Source: an uncultured Rhodospirillaceae bacterium (GTDB lineage Bacteria; Pseudomonadota; Alphaproteobacteria; Azospirillales; Azospirillaceae). From it: 64,000 nucleotides of DNA. Location: the NCBI GenBank assembly GCA_937927415.1, contig CALBDS010000046.1, positions 1 through 64,000 of the forward strand, written 5' to 3'. Positions 18,669 through 26,105 of this stretch are shown here, one piece after another; position 1 is the first letter of the stretch; every line of letters starts with the position of its first letter. The notes below the pieces were generated by a model. That model ran no database searches. It had not been told where the DNA came from and saw only the letters and a program-made list of their open reading frames with translations. A program made the position numbers and the translations under genes.

Positions 18669-19464
18669 CCGATGGCCCCTTGCTGCCCATGCCGCGGGCG
18701 GGGGAATAGCCGCGGATCGCCAGGGCCAGGAACAGCAGCAGCGCGCCCGCCACCACCGCCAGCCCCTCCCCGTTCACCTGTCCGTAAAGGGCGAAGCGCA
18801 CCAGCTCCACCCCATGGGTGAAGGGGTTGACCCGGCACAGCCAGAACAGCAGTTCCCCCGCCTCCTCCATGCGATAAAGGGGGTAGAGGGCCGAGGACAG
18901 GAAGAACAGCGGGAAAACCACGAAATTCATCACCCCGGCGAAATTCTCCAACTGCCGGATGGTGGATGCCAGCGTCATGCCCAAGGCCCCCAGCATCATG
19001 CCGTTCAGCAGCAGCGCCGGCAGCACCGTCAGCGGTGACCACCCCGGCAACGGCACCCCGTACAGCGTCACGATGGCCAGGAAGCCATAGACCTGGAACA
19101 CCGACACCACCACCCCGGCCAGCAGGCGGGCGAACAGCAGAAAACCGCGCGGCAGCGGGCTGGTCAGCAGCACCCGCATGCTGCCCATCTCGCGGTCGTA
19201 GACCATGGACAGCGACCCCTGCATGCCGTTGAAAAGCTGGATCATGCCGATCAGCCCCGGCACGATGTAGACCTCGTACGGGATATAGGTCTCATAGGGC
19301 GGGATGATCGCCACGCCGAGAGCGGCGCGGAAACCGGCGGCGAACACGAACAGCCACACCAGCGGCCGCACCAGGGCGCCGAAGAAACGTTCGCGCTGGT
19401 GCAGGAAGCGCAGCACCTCGCGCACCACGATCCCGCGCAGGGCAATCAGGTACGGCCCCATCAT
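18658..19464 (-). CDS. ABC-2 type permease of PQQ-alcohol-dehydrogenase module
   Basis: A 268-residue ABC-2 permease with about six membrane segments (VRPLVWLFVFAAGFRAALGV, LLAGVVVSVFQVYGFLAIVTLYG, LLLNGMMLGALGMTLAS, VMNFVVFPLFFLSSALYP). The NPFTHGVELVRFALYGQ motif is typical of ABC-2 permeases. The start overlaps the ATPase stop by ATGA at 19464. Permease and ATPase of this kind occur in PQQ-dependent alcohol dehydrogenase systems next to a beta-propeller and a binding protein; the exported substrate is unknown. It is the last gene of the leftward PQQ unit. Confidence 0.88.
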   Translation of the reverse strand: MMGPYLIALRGIVVREVLRFLHQRERFFGALVRPLVWLFVFAAGFRAALGVAIIPPYETYIPYEVYIVPGLIGMIQLFNGMQGSLSMVYDREMGSMRVLLTSPLPRGFLLFARLLAGVVVSVFQVYGFLAIVTLYGVPLPGWSPLTVLPALLLNGMMLGALGMTLASTIRQLENFAGVMNFVVFPLFFLSSALYPLYRMEEAGELLFWLCRVNPFTHGVELVRFALYGQVNGEGLAVVAGALLLFLALAIRGYSPARGMGSKGPSAGG

Positions 19465-20231
19465 CGCCCCTCTTCGGTCAGCCGGTCGAAGGCTTCGGCC
19501 AGTCCGGCGGTGCCGGTGGCGGCCACCACCGCGGCCACCCCGCCCGCCGCCCGCACCCGGCCCCGGTGCAGCACCACCACCCGGTCGCCCTCTTCGATCT
19601 CGTCGATCAGATGGGTGGCCCACAGCACCGCCAGACCGTCGCGGCGGCACAGGTCGCGCACATGGGCGATCAGCCCCAGCCGCGACCGGCGGTCCAGCCC
19701 CACGGTGGGTTCGTCCAGCAGCAGCAGCGGCGGGCGGTGCAGCAGGGCGCGGGCGATTTCCACCCGCCGCCGGTGCCCGCCGTTCAGCCGCCGCACCACC
19801 TCTTTCCGGCGGTCGGACAGGTCCAGCCGCTCCAGTTCGGCGTCGATGCGCCGGGCCGCCTCCCCGCCGCCCAAGCCGTGCAGGGCGGCGAAGTAGCGCA
19901 AATTCTGCTCCACCGTCAGGTCGAGGTCGAGGGTGGGCTGTTGGAACACCACCCCCATGGCGGCCAGTGCCGCACCGGGCTGCCGGGCCAGATCGTGGCC
20001 CTGCACCGTCACCGTGCCGGCCTGCGGCACCAGAAGGCCGGTGGCAAGGGCAAACAGGGTGGATTTGCCGGCACCGTTCGGCCCCAGCAGGGCGGTGAAG
20101 CCGCCGGACGGCACGGCAAAGCCGACACCATCCAGCGCCACCCGCCCGCCATAGGCGTAGCGCAGCCCAGCGACGGCAAAGGCCGCGCCATCGCCCGCCA
20201 CACCCTCAGGCGCTGTCACCTCAGGGGGCAA
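19461..20231 (-). CDS. ABC transporter ATP-binding protein of PQQ module
   Basis: A 256-residue ATPase that powers the ABC-2 permease downstream. It shows Walker A LLGPNGAGKST, Q-loop VVFQQPTLD, Walker B LLLLDEPTVGLDRR and an H-loop in LWATHLIDEIEEGD. The signature helix is unusual, LNGGHRRRVEIARALL rather than LSGGQ, as seen in this exporter subgroup. The start is uncertain: a TTG at 20231 overlaps the beta-propeller stop, while a GTG at 20219 begins just after it. ATGA overlap with the permease shows coupling. Confidence 0.9.
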   Translation of the reverse strand: MPPEVTAPEGVAGDGAAFAVAGLRYAYGGRVALDGVGFAVPSGGFTALLGPNGAGKSTLFALATGLLVPQAGTVTVQGHDLARQPGAALAAMGVVFQQPTLDLDLTVEQNLRYFAALHGLGGGEAARRIDAELERLDLSDRRKEVVRRLNGGHRRRVEIARALLHRPPLLLLDEPTVGLDRRSRLGLIAHVRDLCRRDGLAVLWATHLIDEIEEGDRVVVLHRGRVRAAGGVAAVVAATGTAGLAEAFDRLTEEGR

Positions 20232-21192
20232 TCGCCACCCCCCAGGGGTAACGGCCGACCTTGATGCTCTTGGTCACCGTCAGGGAAGCCACATCGATCA
20301 CCGACACGTCGCCGCTCACCCCGTTGGTGGACACCACGGTCTTCTGGTCGGGGGTGAAGTCCAACTGCCACACCCGCCGCCCGACCAGCAGGTATTTCAC
20401 CACCTCGAAGGTCTTGGCGTCCACCACCGCCACATGGTTGGCGGGGCCAAGCGCGATGAAACCATAGCGCCCATCGTCGGTCAGGCGGATGCCCACCGGC
20501 TGGATGCGGTCCTTGGGCACGCCCTTGATGGCGAAGGACACGGTTTTCGTCACCTTGCGGGTGGCGGTGTCGATGATGGACAGCGTGCCGCCCACCTCCG
20601 CCGTGGTCCAAAGCTGGCCGCCGTCCTTGGTGAACTGGGCGTAGCGCGGGCGGGCACCCACCAGGGTGTTGTCAACCACCGCCCGCTTTTCCACGTCGAT
20701 CCAATGGACCATATTGGTGGTTTCCGAGGTGTTGACCGCCCATTTCCCGTCCGGGCTGACGGCCATCCCCTCCGGCTCCACGCCCACATCCACCTGGAAC
20801 AGCACCTTGCGGTCCTGGGTATCGACCACGGTGACGACGTTGCTGTCCTCGTTCGCAATGAAAAGCTGGCGGCCGTCGGGGTGCAGGGCAAACAGTTCCG
20901 GGTCCTCGCCCGAGGGCAGGTTGCTCACCACCTTGCGGGTGGCCAGATCCAGAACCTGCACCGTGTCGTCGTCGCTGGCGCAGATGTAGAGCTTGGTGCC
21001 GTCGCGGCTGAGCACGATGCCGCGGGGGCGCTGGCCCACCTTGATGGTGCCGGTGACGGCCAGCGTCTTCATGTCGATGACCGAGACGGTGTTGTCCTTT
21101 TCGTTCGACACATAGGCCGTCTGGGCGGCGGCGGGCAGAGCCGCCAGCAGGGCGGCGGTGGATGCGGCCAGGAAAAGGGCGCGCAGGCGCAT
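20221..21192 (-). CDS. PQQ-catabolism-associated YVTN beta-propeller protein
   Basis: A 323-residue secreted beta-propeller. The signal peptide (LRALFLAASTAALLAALPAAAQ) is followed by repeated YVTN-like blades (TAYVSNEKDNTVSVIDMKTL, KLYICASDDDTVQVLDLATRK, QLFIANEDSNVVTVVDTQDRK, AEVGGTLSIIDTATRK, ISTNG-like TVVSTNGVSGDVSVIDVASL). Proteins of this family sit beside quinoprotein alcohol dehydrogenases; they are periplasmic and of unknown exact role. The gene follows the binding-protein gene by 14 bases and overlaps or abuts the ATPase. The ATG at 21192 directly opens the signal peptide. Confidence 0.9.
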   Translation of the reverse strand: MRLRALFLAASTAALLAALPAAAQTAYVSNEKDNTVSVIDMKTLAVTGTIKVGQRPRGIVLSRDGTKLYICASDDDTVQVLDLATRKVVSNLPSGEDPELFALHPDGRQLFIANEDSNVVTVVDTQDRKVLFQVDVGVEPEGMAVSPDGKWAVNTSETTNMVHWIDVEKRAVVDNTLVGARPRYAQFTKDGGQLWTTAEVGGTLSIIDTATRKVTKTVSFAIKGVPKDRIQPVGIRLTDDGRYGFIALGPANHVAVVDAKTFEVVKYLLVGRRVWQLDFTPDQKTVVSTNGVSGDVSVIDVASLTVTKSIKVGRYPWGVAIAP

Positions 21193-21206
21193 GATGGCGT
21201 GTCCTT

Positions 21207-22436
21207 CTAGCGGGAGGTTTTCTTGCGGGCTTTGCAGCCGGTTTCCGGCTCGTCGAAACCCAGCGTGTCCAGTTCGGTGCGGGGATGGAGAAAGCCGTCC
21301 AGCGGTGCGGTGGTGACCAGCGAGCGGTCGGCGGCCAGCAGGATCGGCTGGCGCATCTGCCCGTCCCACGGGCGGAAGCTGGCCGGGCGCCCCTGGAACA
21401 CCGGCAGGGTCAGGTCCGGCCCCTCGATATAGGTGACCAGCGTGGCCGGATCGGTGGATTGGGTGCGGGTCGCCGCCTCCCCCACCGCGCGGACGGCGGC
21501 CCAGACGGCGTAATCGCGGGGCAGCATCGGCCGCTTGAACCGGGCGCGGAAGCGGTTTTGCAACTGCGCCGCCCCCCATTGCTCGTGGGTGCGGTGCCAG
21601 ACGGTGGGCACCAGCCCCTGGGTGCCGGCCACCAGCCGCGGTTCGGCGGTGCGGTACATCAGGTAATCGCCGAAATCGCCGATCTCGTCGGCGACGATCA
21701 GGACATCGTAGGAACCGGCGCGGGTGAACACCGGCACTTCGGCCTGAGCGGTGCGGCGGGCGTCGAAATCGCCGCTCCAGTCCTTTTCCGCCGCGATGGT
21801 GGCGCCGAATTTCTTCGCCGCGCGGCGGACGGCGGCGGCGTACAGCTTATCCTCGGGCCGCGTCCCCACCACCAGGAACCATTTGGTCCACCGTTTGAAG
21901 ACCAGATACTGGGCCAGCGCGTCGGCCAGCATGGCGCGGCTGGGGGCGGTGTGCAGCAGGTTGGGCGCGCACTGTTCGGCCCGCAGGGAATCGTCGGTGG
22001 CCCCGGCGTTGAACAGCAGCACGTTTTTCGCTTCCGGCAGCCGGGCCAGGGCCGCCACCGCCGGCGCCGGCAGGTCGAGCACCACCAGCCGGTGCCCCTG
22101 GGCGATGAGATCCTTCAGCGCCGCCGCCGGGTCGCCCCCCTCCTCCACCGTCACGGTGTCGAGGGTGAAGGCCTGTTTGAGGAACCGCCCGGTGGTGGCG
22201 TTGTCGGCGATGGCCAGTTCGGCCCCGGCCCGCCCCTCGTCCTCCGCCGGGGCGTCGAGGTTGGACAGGGCCGGCGGATGCTCCATCGTTTGGGAGAGAT
22301 AGGCGATGCGCACCGTTGCCGCCGCCGGAGCCTCCTGCGCCGCGGCGGGAACGGCGGCCGGCAGGGGGGACAGCAGCGCCAGCGCCGTGCCCAACAGGGC
22401 GGCTCGCAACAGGGGGAAAGCGGGCTTTGCCGGCAA
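21207..22436 (-). CDS. Branched-chain-type substrate-binding protein of PQQ-ADH system
   Basis: A 409-residue periplasmic binding protein of the branched-chain amino acid type I fold. It carries a signal peptide (RAALLGTALALLSPLPAAVPAAAQ), then VRIAYLSQTMEHPPALSNLDAPAEDEGRAGAELAIADN, DVLIVADEIGDFGDYLMYRT, and a C-terminal Cys in ETGCKARKK. It matches the ABC binding proteins restricted to PQQ alcohol dehydrogenase systems. First gene of the leftward unit (binding protein, propeller, ATPase, permease). It is divergent from the pedF-like cytochrome across 265 bases that must contain both promoters. Why a solute-binding protein pairs with an ABC-2 exporter is not understood. Confidence 0.88.
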   Translation of the reverse strand: MPAKPAFPLLRAALLGTALALLSPLPAAVPAAAQEAPAAATVRIAYLSQTMEHPPALSNLDAPAEDEGRAGAELAIADNATTGRFLKQAFTLDTVTVEEGGDPAAALKDLIAQGHRLVVLDLPAPAVAALARLPEAKNVLLFNAGATDDSLRAEQCAPNLLHTAPSRAMLADALAQYLVFKRWTKWFLVVGTRPEDKLYAAAVRRAAKKFGATIAAEKDWSGDFDARRTAQAEVPVFTRAGSYDVLIVADEIGDFGDYLMYRTAEPRLVAGTQGLVPTVWHRTHEQWGAAQLQNRFRARFKRPMLPRDYAVWAAVRAVGEAATRTQSTDPATLVTYIEGPDLTLPVFQGRPASFRPWDGQMRQPILLAADRSLVTTAPLDGFLHPRTELDTLGFDEPETGCKARKKTSR

Positions 22437-22701
22437 CGGCGTTCCTCCGGGATTTCGCGTGGGTGCATCGGGGGGATCGCCAGCTTAACCAATGGTGGCG
22501 GTCCGGCCTATGCGACTTTGGAACAATAGATCATGGCGGACCGGCCGATGGGACCGATTCATCCATCCTTGTACCAAAGTCCAATTATTCCAGCCGGTAA
22601 CCCGTGGTTATGCTCGACGCCAACAACGGCCCACACGGGTGGGAAGCAACAGGCCGCCGGAGGTCATCCGGTCCGGCTTTCGTGAGACGAGGAAACATCC
22701 C

Positions 22702-23142
22702 ATGACGCTGCGTCTGAGCACCCTTGCCCTTGCCGCCCTGGCCCTGACCGCCGCCGGGACGCTGGCCTTCACCCCCACCGGCGCCCGCGCCCACGGCGAC
22801 GTGGTGCCCCAGGCGGTGGACACCACGGGCCTGGACAAGCTGGGCGACACATGGCGCGACAGCAACCCCTACCGCGGCAACCCGCGGGCCATCGAAATCG
22901 GCGCCTCGGCCTTCAACCAGAATTGCGCCCGCTGCCACGGTCTGGGTGCGGTGTCGGGTGGCATCGCGCCCGATCTGCGCTATCTGGAAAAGGGTGACAT
23001 GGGTGACGAATGGTTCAAGGAGCGCGTGACCAACGGCTCCATCCGCAACGGGGTGACCTATATGCCCAAGTTCGGCGAGGCGCTGGGACAGGAAGCCCTG
23101 TGGGCCATCCGCTCCTGGCTGGAAACCGTGGCGGAACAGTAA
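22702..23142 (+). CDS. pedF: Cytochrome c-550 PedF-like, electron acceptor of quinoprotein ADH
   Basis: A 146-residue secreted c-type cytochrome with signal peptide (STLALAALALTAAGTLAF ... ARAHG) and one haem motif CARCH; the distal methionine is probably in VTYMPKFGEAL. PedF proteins take electrons from periplasmic PQQ alcohol dehydrogenases. First gene of the rightward PQQ unit. The stop TAA shares a base with the next start (TAATG), showing coupling. The ATG at 22702 is chosen at the signal peptide; an open frame continues upstream but lacks family similarity. Confidence 0.92.
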   Translation: MTLRLSTLALAALALTAAGTLAFTPTGARAHGDVVPQAVDTTGLDKLGDTWRDSNPYRGNPRAIEIGASAFNQNCARCHGLGAVSGGIAPDLRYLEKGDMGDEWFKERVTNGSIRNGVTYMPKFGEALGQEALWAIRSWLETVAEQ

Positions 23143-24023
23143 TGGCAGGGGCATCCATGCCGCGGCTCACCCGCCGCTCCCTTCTTCTGGCCGGACTGGC
23201 CGCCGCCGGTACCGCGGCGGCCTTTCGCCCCGCAGCCGCCCGTCCGCTGGACGACGTGGCGGCGCGGGGCCGTCTGCGCATCGCGGTATACCGGGATTTC
23301 CCACCCTTCTCGTACCGCGAGAACGGCAAGATGACCGGCATCGACGTGGAGCTGGGCCGCATCCTGGCCGAACGGTTGGGGGTTGCCGCCGACATCATGG
23401 AGCATCCGCCGGGGGAAACCGTCTCCGACGATCTGCGACTGGCGGTGTGGAAGGGCTACGTCACCGGCGGCGAGCCGGCGGACGTGATGATGCACATCCC
23501 CTATGACAAGGAATTCGCCCTGCGCAACGGCGAGGCGGTGCTGTTCGCCCCCTACCAGCGGGAGGTCTATGCCCTGACCCGCAACCCCGCCCGCCTTCCC
23601 AACGGCATGATCGCCACCTTGCCGGAGGGGGAGAAGATCGGGGTGGAGCTGGACACCGTGCCCGATTTCTTCCTGCTGGGCGCCTTCGGCGGACGGCTGC
23701 GCAGCAGCATCGCCCATTTCCCCTCCGTCACCAAGGCGATTGAGGCCATGCGCACCGGTGACGTCGCCGCGGTGCTGGCCCCCTTGAGCGAGATCGAAGG
23801 GGCGCTGGGACCGCAGAAGGCCGATTACCCCACGGCCACGATGACCCTGCCGGGCATGCCGCAATCGGGCTGGGACATCGGCATGGCGGTGAAGGAGAAT
23901 TCCCGCGATCTCGCCTATGCCTTGGGTGACGTGATTACGGCGATGGACGCCGACGGCTCGCTGGACGCGCTGTTCGCCCGCTACGGCGTCAGCCGCCACC
24001 AGCCGGCGGCGAACACCGAATAA
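23142..24023 (+). CDS. Quinoprotein dehydrogenase-associated substrate-binding protein
   Basis: A 293-residue periplasmic binding protein (type II, amino-acid family) with a twin-arginine signal (LTRRSLLLAGLAAAGTAAA). The core begins LRIAVYRDFPPFSYRENGKMTGIDVELGRILAERL and contains GGEPADVMMHIPYDKEFALRNGEAVLFAPYQREVYAL. Such proteins are found only beside PQQ dehydrogenases; one idea is delivery of a cofactor or metal such as PQQ or a lanthanide. Start at 23142 overlaps the cytochrome stop; ATG at 23157 (MPRLTRR) is an alternative giving a more usual Tat n-region. Confidence 0.88.
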   Translation: MAGASMPRLTRRSLLLAGLAAAGTAAAFRPAAARPLDDVAARGRLRIAVYRDFPPFSYRENGKMTGIDVELGRILAERLGVAADIMEHPPGETVSDDLRLAVWKGYVTGGEPADVMMHIPYDKEFALRNGEAVLFAPYQREVYALTRNPARLPNGMIATLPEGEKIGVELDTVPDFFLLGAFGGRLRSSIAHFPSVTKAIEAMRTGDVAAVLAPLSEIEGALGPQKADYPTATMTLPGMPQSGWDIGMAVKENSRDLAYALGDVITAMDADGSLDALFARYGVSRHQPAANTE

Positions 24024-24092
24024 CAACGCGCTCCCTCCACCCGCCGGTTCGGGCCGGAAGGAAGAGCGCGGCACATAGGGAGCAACGCACCG

Positions 24093-24905
24093 ATGAGAGC
24101 AGCCGTATTGGCTTGCGGCCTGTGGCTGGCGGTCACGCCGGCCCTGGCCGCATCGTCCATTCCCGAAGACCCCCTCGGCTCCGTCATGTGGGAGACGCTG
24201 TATCCGGAGGTGTTCGGCACCGCCCCCGTGGTGGCCGACGACCGGGTGAAGGTTCTGGCCCCGGCGGATGTGGAAAACGCCCGCGCCATGCCGGTCGCCG
24301 TGGACGCCACCGCCCTGGACGGGGTGCAGGAGATCGTCATCGTCGCCGATCTCAACCCCTTCCCCGTGGTGCTGCGGTACGAACCGCTGAAGGCGCGGCC
24401 CTTCATCGCCACCCGCATCAAGATCCAGCAGGCCACCGCCGTGCGCGCCGCCGCCCGCACCCGTGACGGGGTGTGGCACATGAACGGCCGGCTGGTGGAC
24501 GCCGCCGGGGGCGGGTGCGCCGCCCCGCCGGCGTCCTATGCCGCGTCGGACTGGGCCGATCATCTGGGCGAGGTGCAGGCCCGCGTGTGGCCCGCCGACG
24601 CCGCCGGCACCGCACGGGTGAAGCTGCGCATCCGCCACCCGCAGGACACCGGGCTGATGGCCGGGGTGCCCGCCTTCTTCATCGACGCGCTGACCCTGAC
24701 GGCCGCCGACGGCACGCCGGTTGCCCGCCTGTCGCCGCTGGAGCCGGTGAGCGAAGATCCGGTGTTCACCCTGGCCCTCGACGCGCCGGTGCCGGGGTCG
24801 GTGCTGACACTGAAGGGCCGCGACAACAACGGCGGCGACATCGCCGCCTCCATTCCGGTTCCGGTCAAGACGGCGGCAACCGGCACGGTGGGGGTGACGC
24901 CATGA
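24093..24905 (+). CDS. SoxYZ-like carrier protein of quinoprotein system
   Basis: A 270-residue secreted protein fusing SoxY-like (residues about 25-150) and SoxZ-like (about 160-265) domains after a signal peptide (AAVLACGLWLAVTPALAA). The SoxY carrier cysteine is in DAAGGGCAAPPA (Cys142), differing from true SoxY where Gly-Gly-Cys-Gly-Gly is the C-terminus. SoxZ-like features are VKLRIRHPQDTGL and ALTLTAADGTPVARL. Family members occur only with PQQ alcohol dehydrogenases and may shuttle a thiol-bound intermediate; the biochemical role is unproven. The stop overlaps the next start as ATGA. Confidence 0.9.
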   Translation: MRAAVLACGLWLAVTPALAASSIPEDPLGSVMWETLYPEVFGTAPVVADDRVKVLAPADVENARAMPVAVDATALDGVQEIVIVADLNPFPVVLRYEPLKARPFIATRIKIQQATAVRAAARTRDGVWHMNGRLVDAAGGGCAAPPASYAASDWADHLGEVQARVWPADAAGTARVKLRIRHPQDTGLMAGVPAFFIDALTLTAADGTPVARLSPLEPVSEDPVFTLALDAPVPGSVLTLKGRDNNGGDIAASIPVPVKTAATGTVGVTP

Positions 24906-25837
24906 TCCGCACGCTCCTGGCATCCCTCCTGCTGCTGCTGGCCGCGGCCACCAGCCATGCGGCCCCGCTGTCCTATGACCTGAAACCGACCCAGATCGCG
25001 CCCGACACCTATGTCTTCGTGGGTTCGACCGAGCATTTCACCCGCGCCAACGGCGGCAACATCCTCAACCCCGGCTTCATCGTCACCGACGACGGTGTGG
25101 TGGTGATCCAGACCGGCCCGTCGCGCCGGTTCGGGGAGGAGATGCGCGCCGCCATCCGCACGGTGACGCCCAAGCCGATCCGCATCGTCTACATCAGCAA
25201 CCTGCACCCCGACTATTTCCTGGGCAATCAGGCGTTCAAGGACGTGCCCATCGCCGCATTGCCCGGCACCATCGCCGGGATCGAGCGCGAAGGGGCCGCC
25301 ATCACCGAAAACATGTACCGTCTGGTCGGCGATTGGATGCGCGGCACCGATCCGGTGGCCCCGACCCAGGCCGTCCACGGATCGACCGTGGTCTACGGCA
25401 GCCACCGCCTGCGCCTGATCCCGCTGGAAGGGCACACCCACGCCGACCTCGCCCTCTACGACGAAACGACGAAGGTGCTGTTTGCCGGCGGCGTGGTGTT
25501 TTCCGACCGCACCCCCACCACCCCCCACGCCGACGTCGCCAAATGGCTGAAGGCGCTCGATACGCTGGAGGCGCTGGACGTGTCGGTGCTGGTGCCCAAC
25601 CACGGGCGCATCCGCCCCGACAAGGGCGCCATCGCCCAGACCCGCGATTGGCTGACGTGGCTGGACGGCACGCTGCGCACCGCCGCCGCCCAAGGGGCCG
25701 ACATGGCCGAAATGCTGGAGGCCCCCATCCCCGACCGCTTCGCATCGCTCAGCATGCTGCGCCCGGAATACCAGCGGTCGGTCGCCCACCTGTGGCCGGC
25801 GATCGAACAGGAAACCCTGCCCCGCGCGGCACCCTAA
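24902..25837 (+). CDS. Quinoprotein relay system zinc metallohydrolase
   Basis: A 311-residue secreted metallo-beta-lactamase-fold hydrolase. The signal peptide (MIRTLLASLLLLLAAATSHA) is followed by the MBL domain with FIVTDDGVVVIQTGPS, SNLHPDYFLGNQAF in place of the canonical HxHxDH, LEGHTHADLALYD and LVPNHGRI. The motif His-Pro-Asp-Tyr keeps one His and an Asp of the usual set, so metal ligation may be altered. Family members accompany SoxYZ-like carriers and quinoprotein dehydrogenases. The ATG at 24902 overlaps the carrier stop by ATGA. Confidence 0.87.
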   Translation: MIRTLLASLLLLLAAATSHAAPLSYDLKPTQIAPDTYVFVGSTEHFTRANGGNILNPGFIVTDDGVVVIQTGPSRRFGEEMRAAIRTVTPKPIRIVYISNLHPDYFLGNQAFKDVPIAALPGTIAGIEREGAAITENMYRLVGDWMRGTDPVAPTQAVHGSTVVYGSHRLRLIPLEGHTHADLALYDETTKVLFAGGVVFSDRTPTTPHADVAKWLKALDTLEALDVSVLVPNHGRIRPDKGAIAQTRDWLTWLDGTLRTAAAQGADMAEMLEAPIPDRFASLSMLRPEYQRSVAHLWPAIEQETLPRAAP

Positions 25838-26105
25838 GGGCCGGAGGGCTTGAGAGCTTGGGCGGAAGGGTATGAGACGGCCCCTTCCCGCCCATTGGAC
25901 CATCGCACAATAGCCGTCCCGCCGGGCTTCTCTAAACTGCCCCGATCCACACCAGCACCCGGCACTGCGAAAGGTCGGCCGACGCAGTGCCCGACAACCC
26001 CGTGCAAGCCCACCCCGCAACCCCCACCCGCCACACACGGGGCGGGGGCCGCAGGGTGCAACGCCGCACACCGCCGACACATGACTTTGAGGGAGGTCAT
26101 CGCAC
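25838..26105 (+). promoter_or_regulatory. Leader region of quinoprotein alcohol dehydrogenase gene
   Basis: A 268-base gap between the metallohydrolase stop and the dehydrogenase start. No credible gene is seen. It should hold a separate promoter for the highly expressed dehydrogenase, but I could not place -35 and -10 boxes with confidence. A GGGAGG ribosome site lies just before the start codon. Confidence 0.35.
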
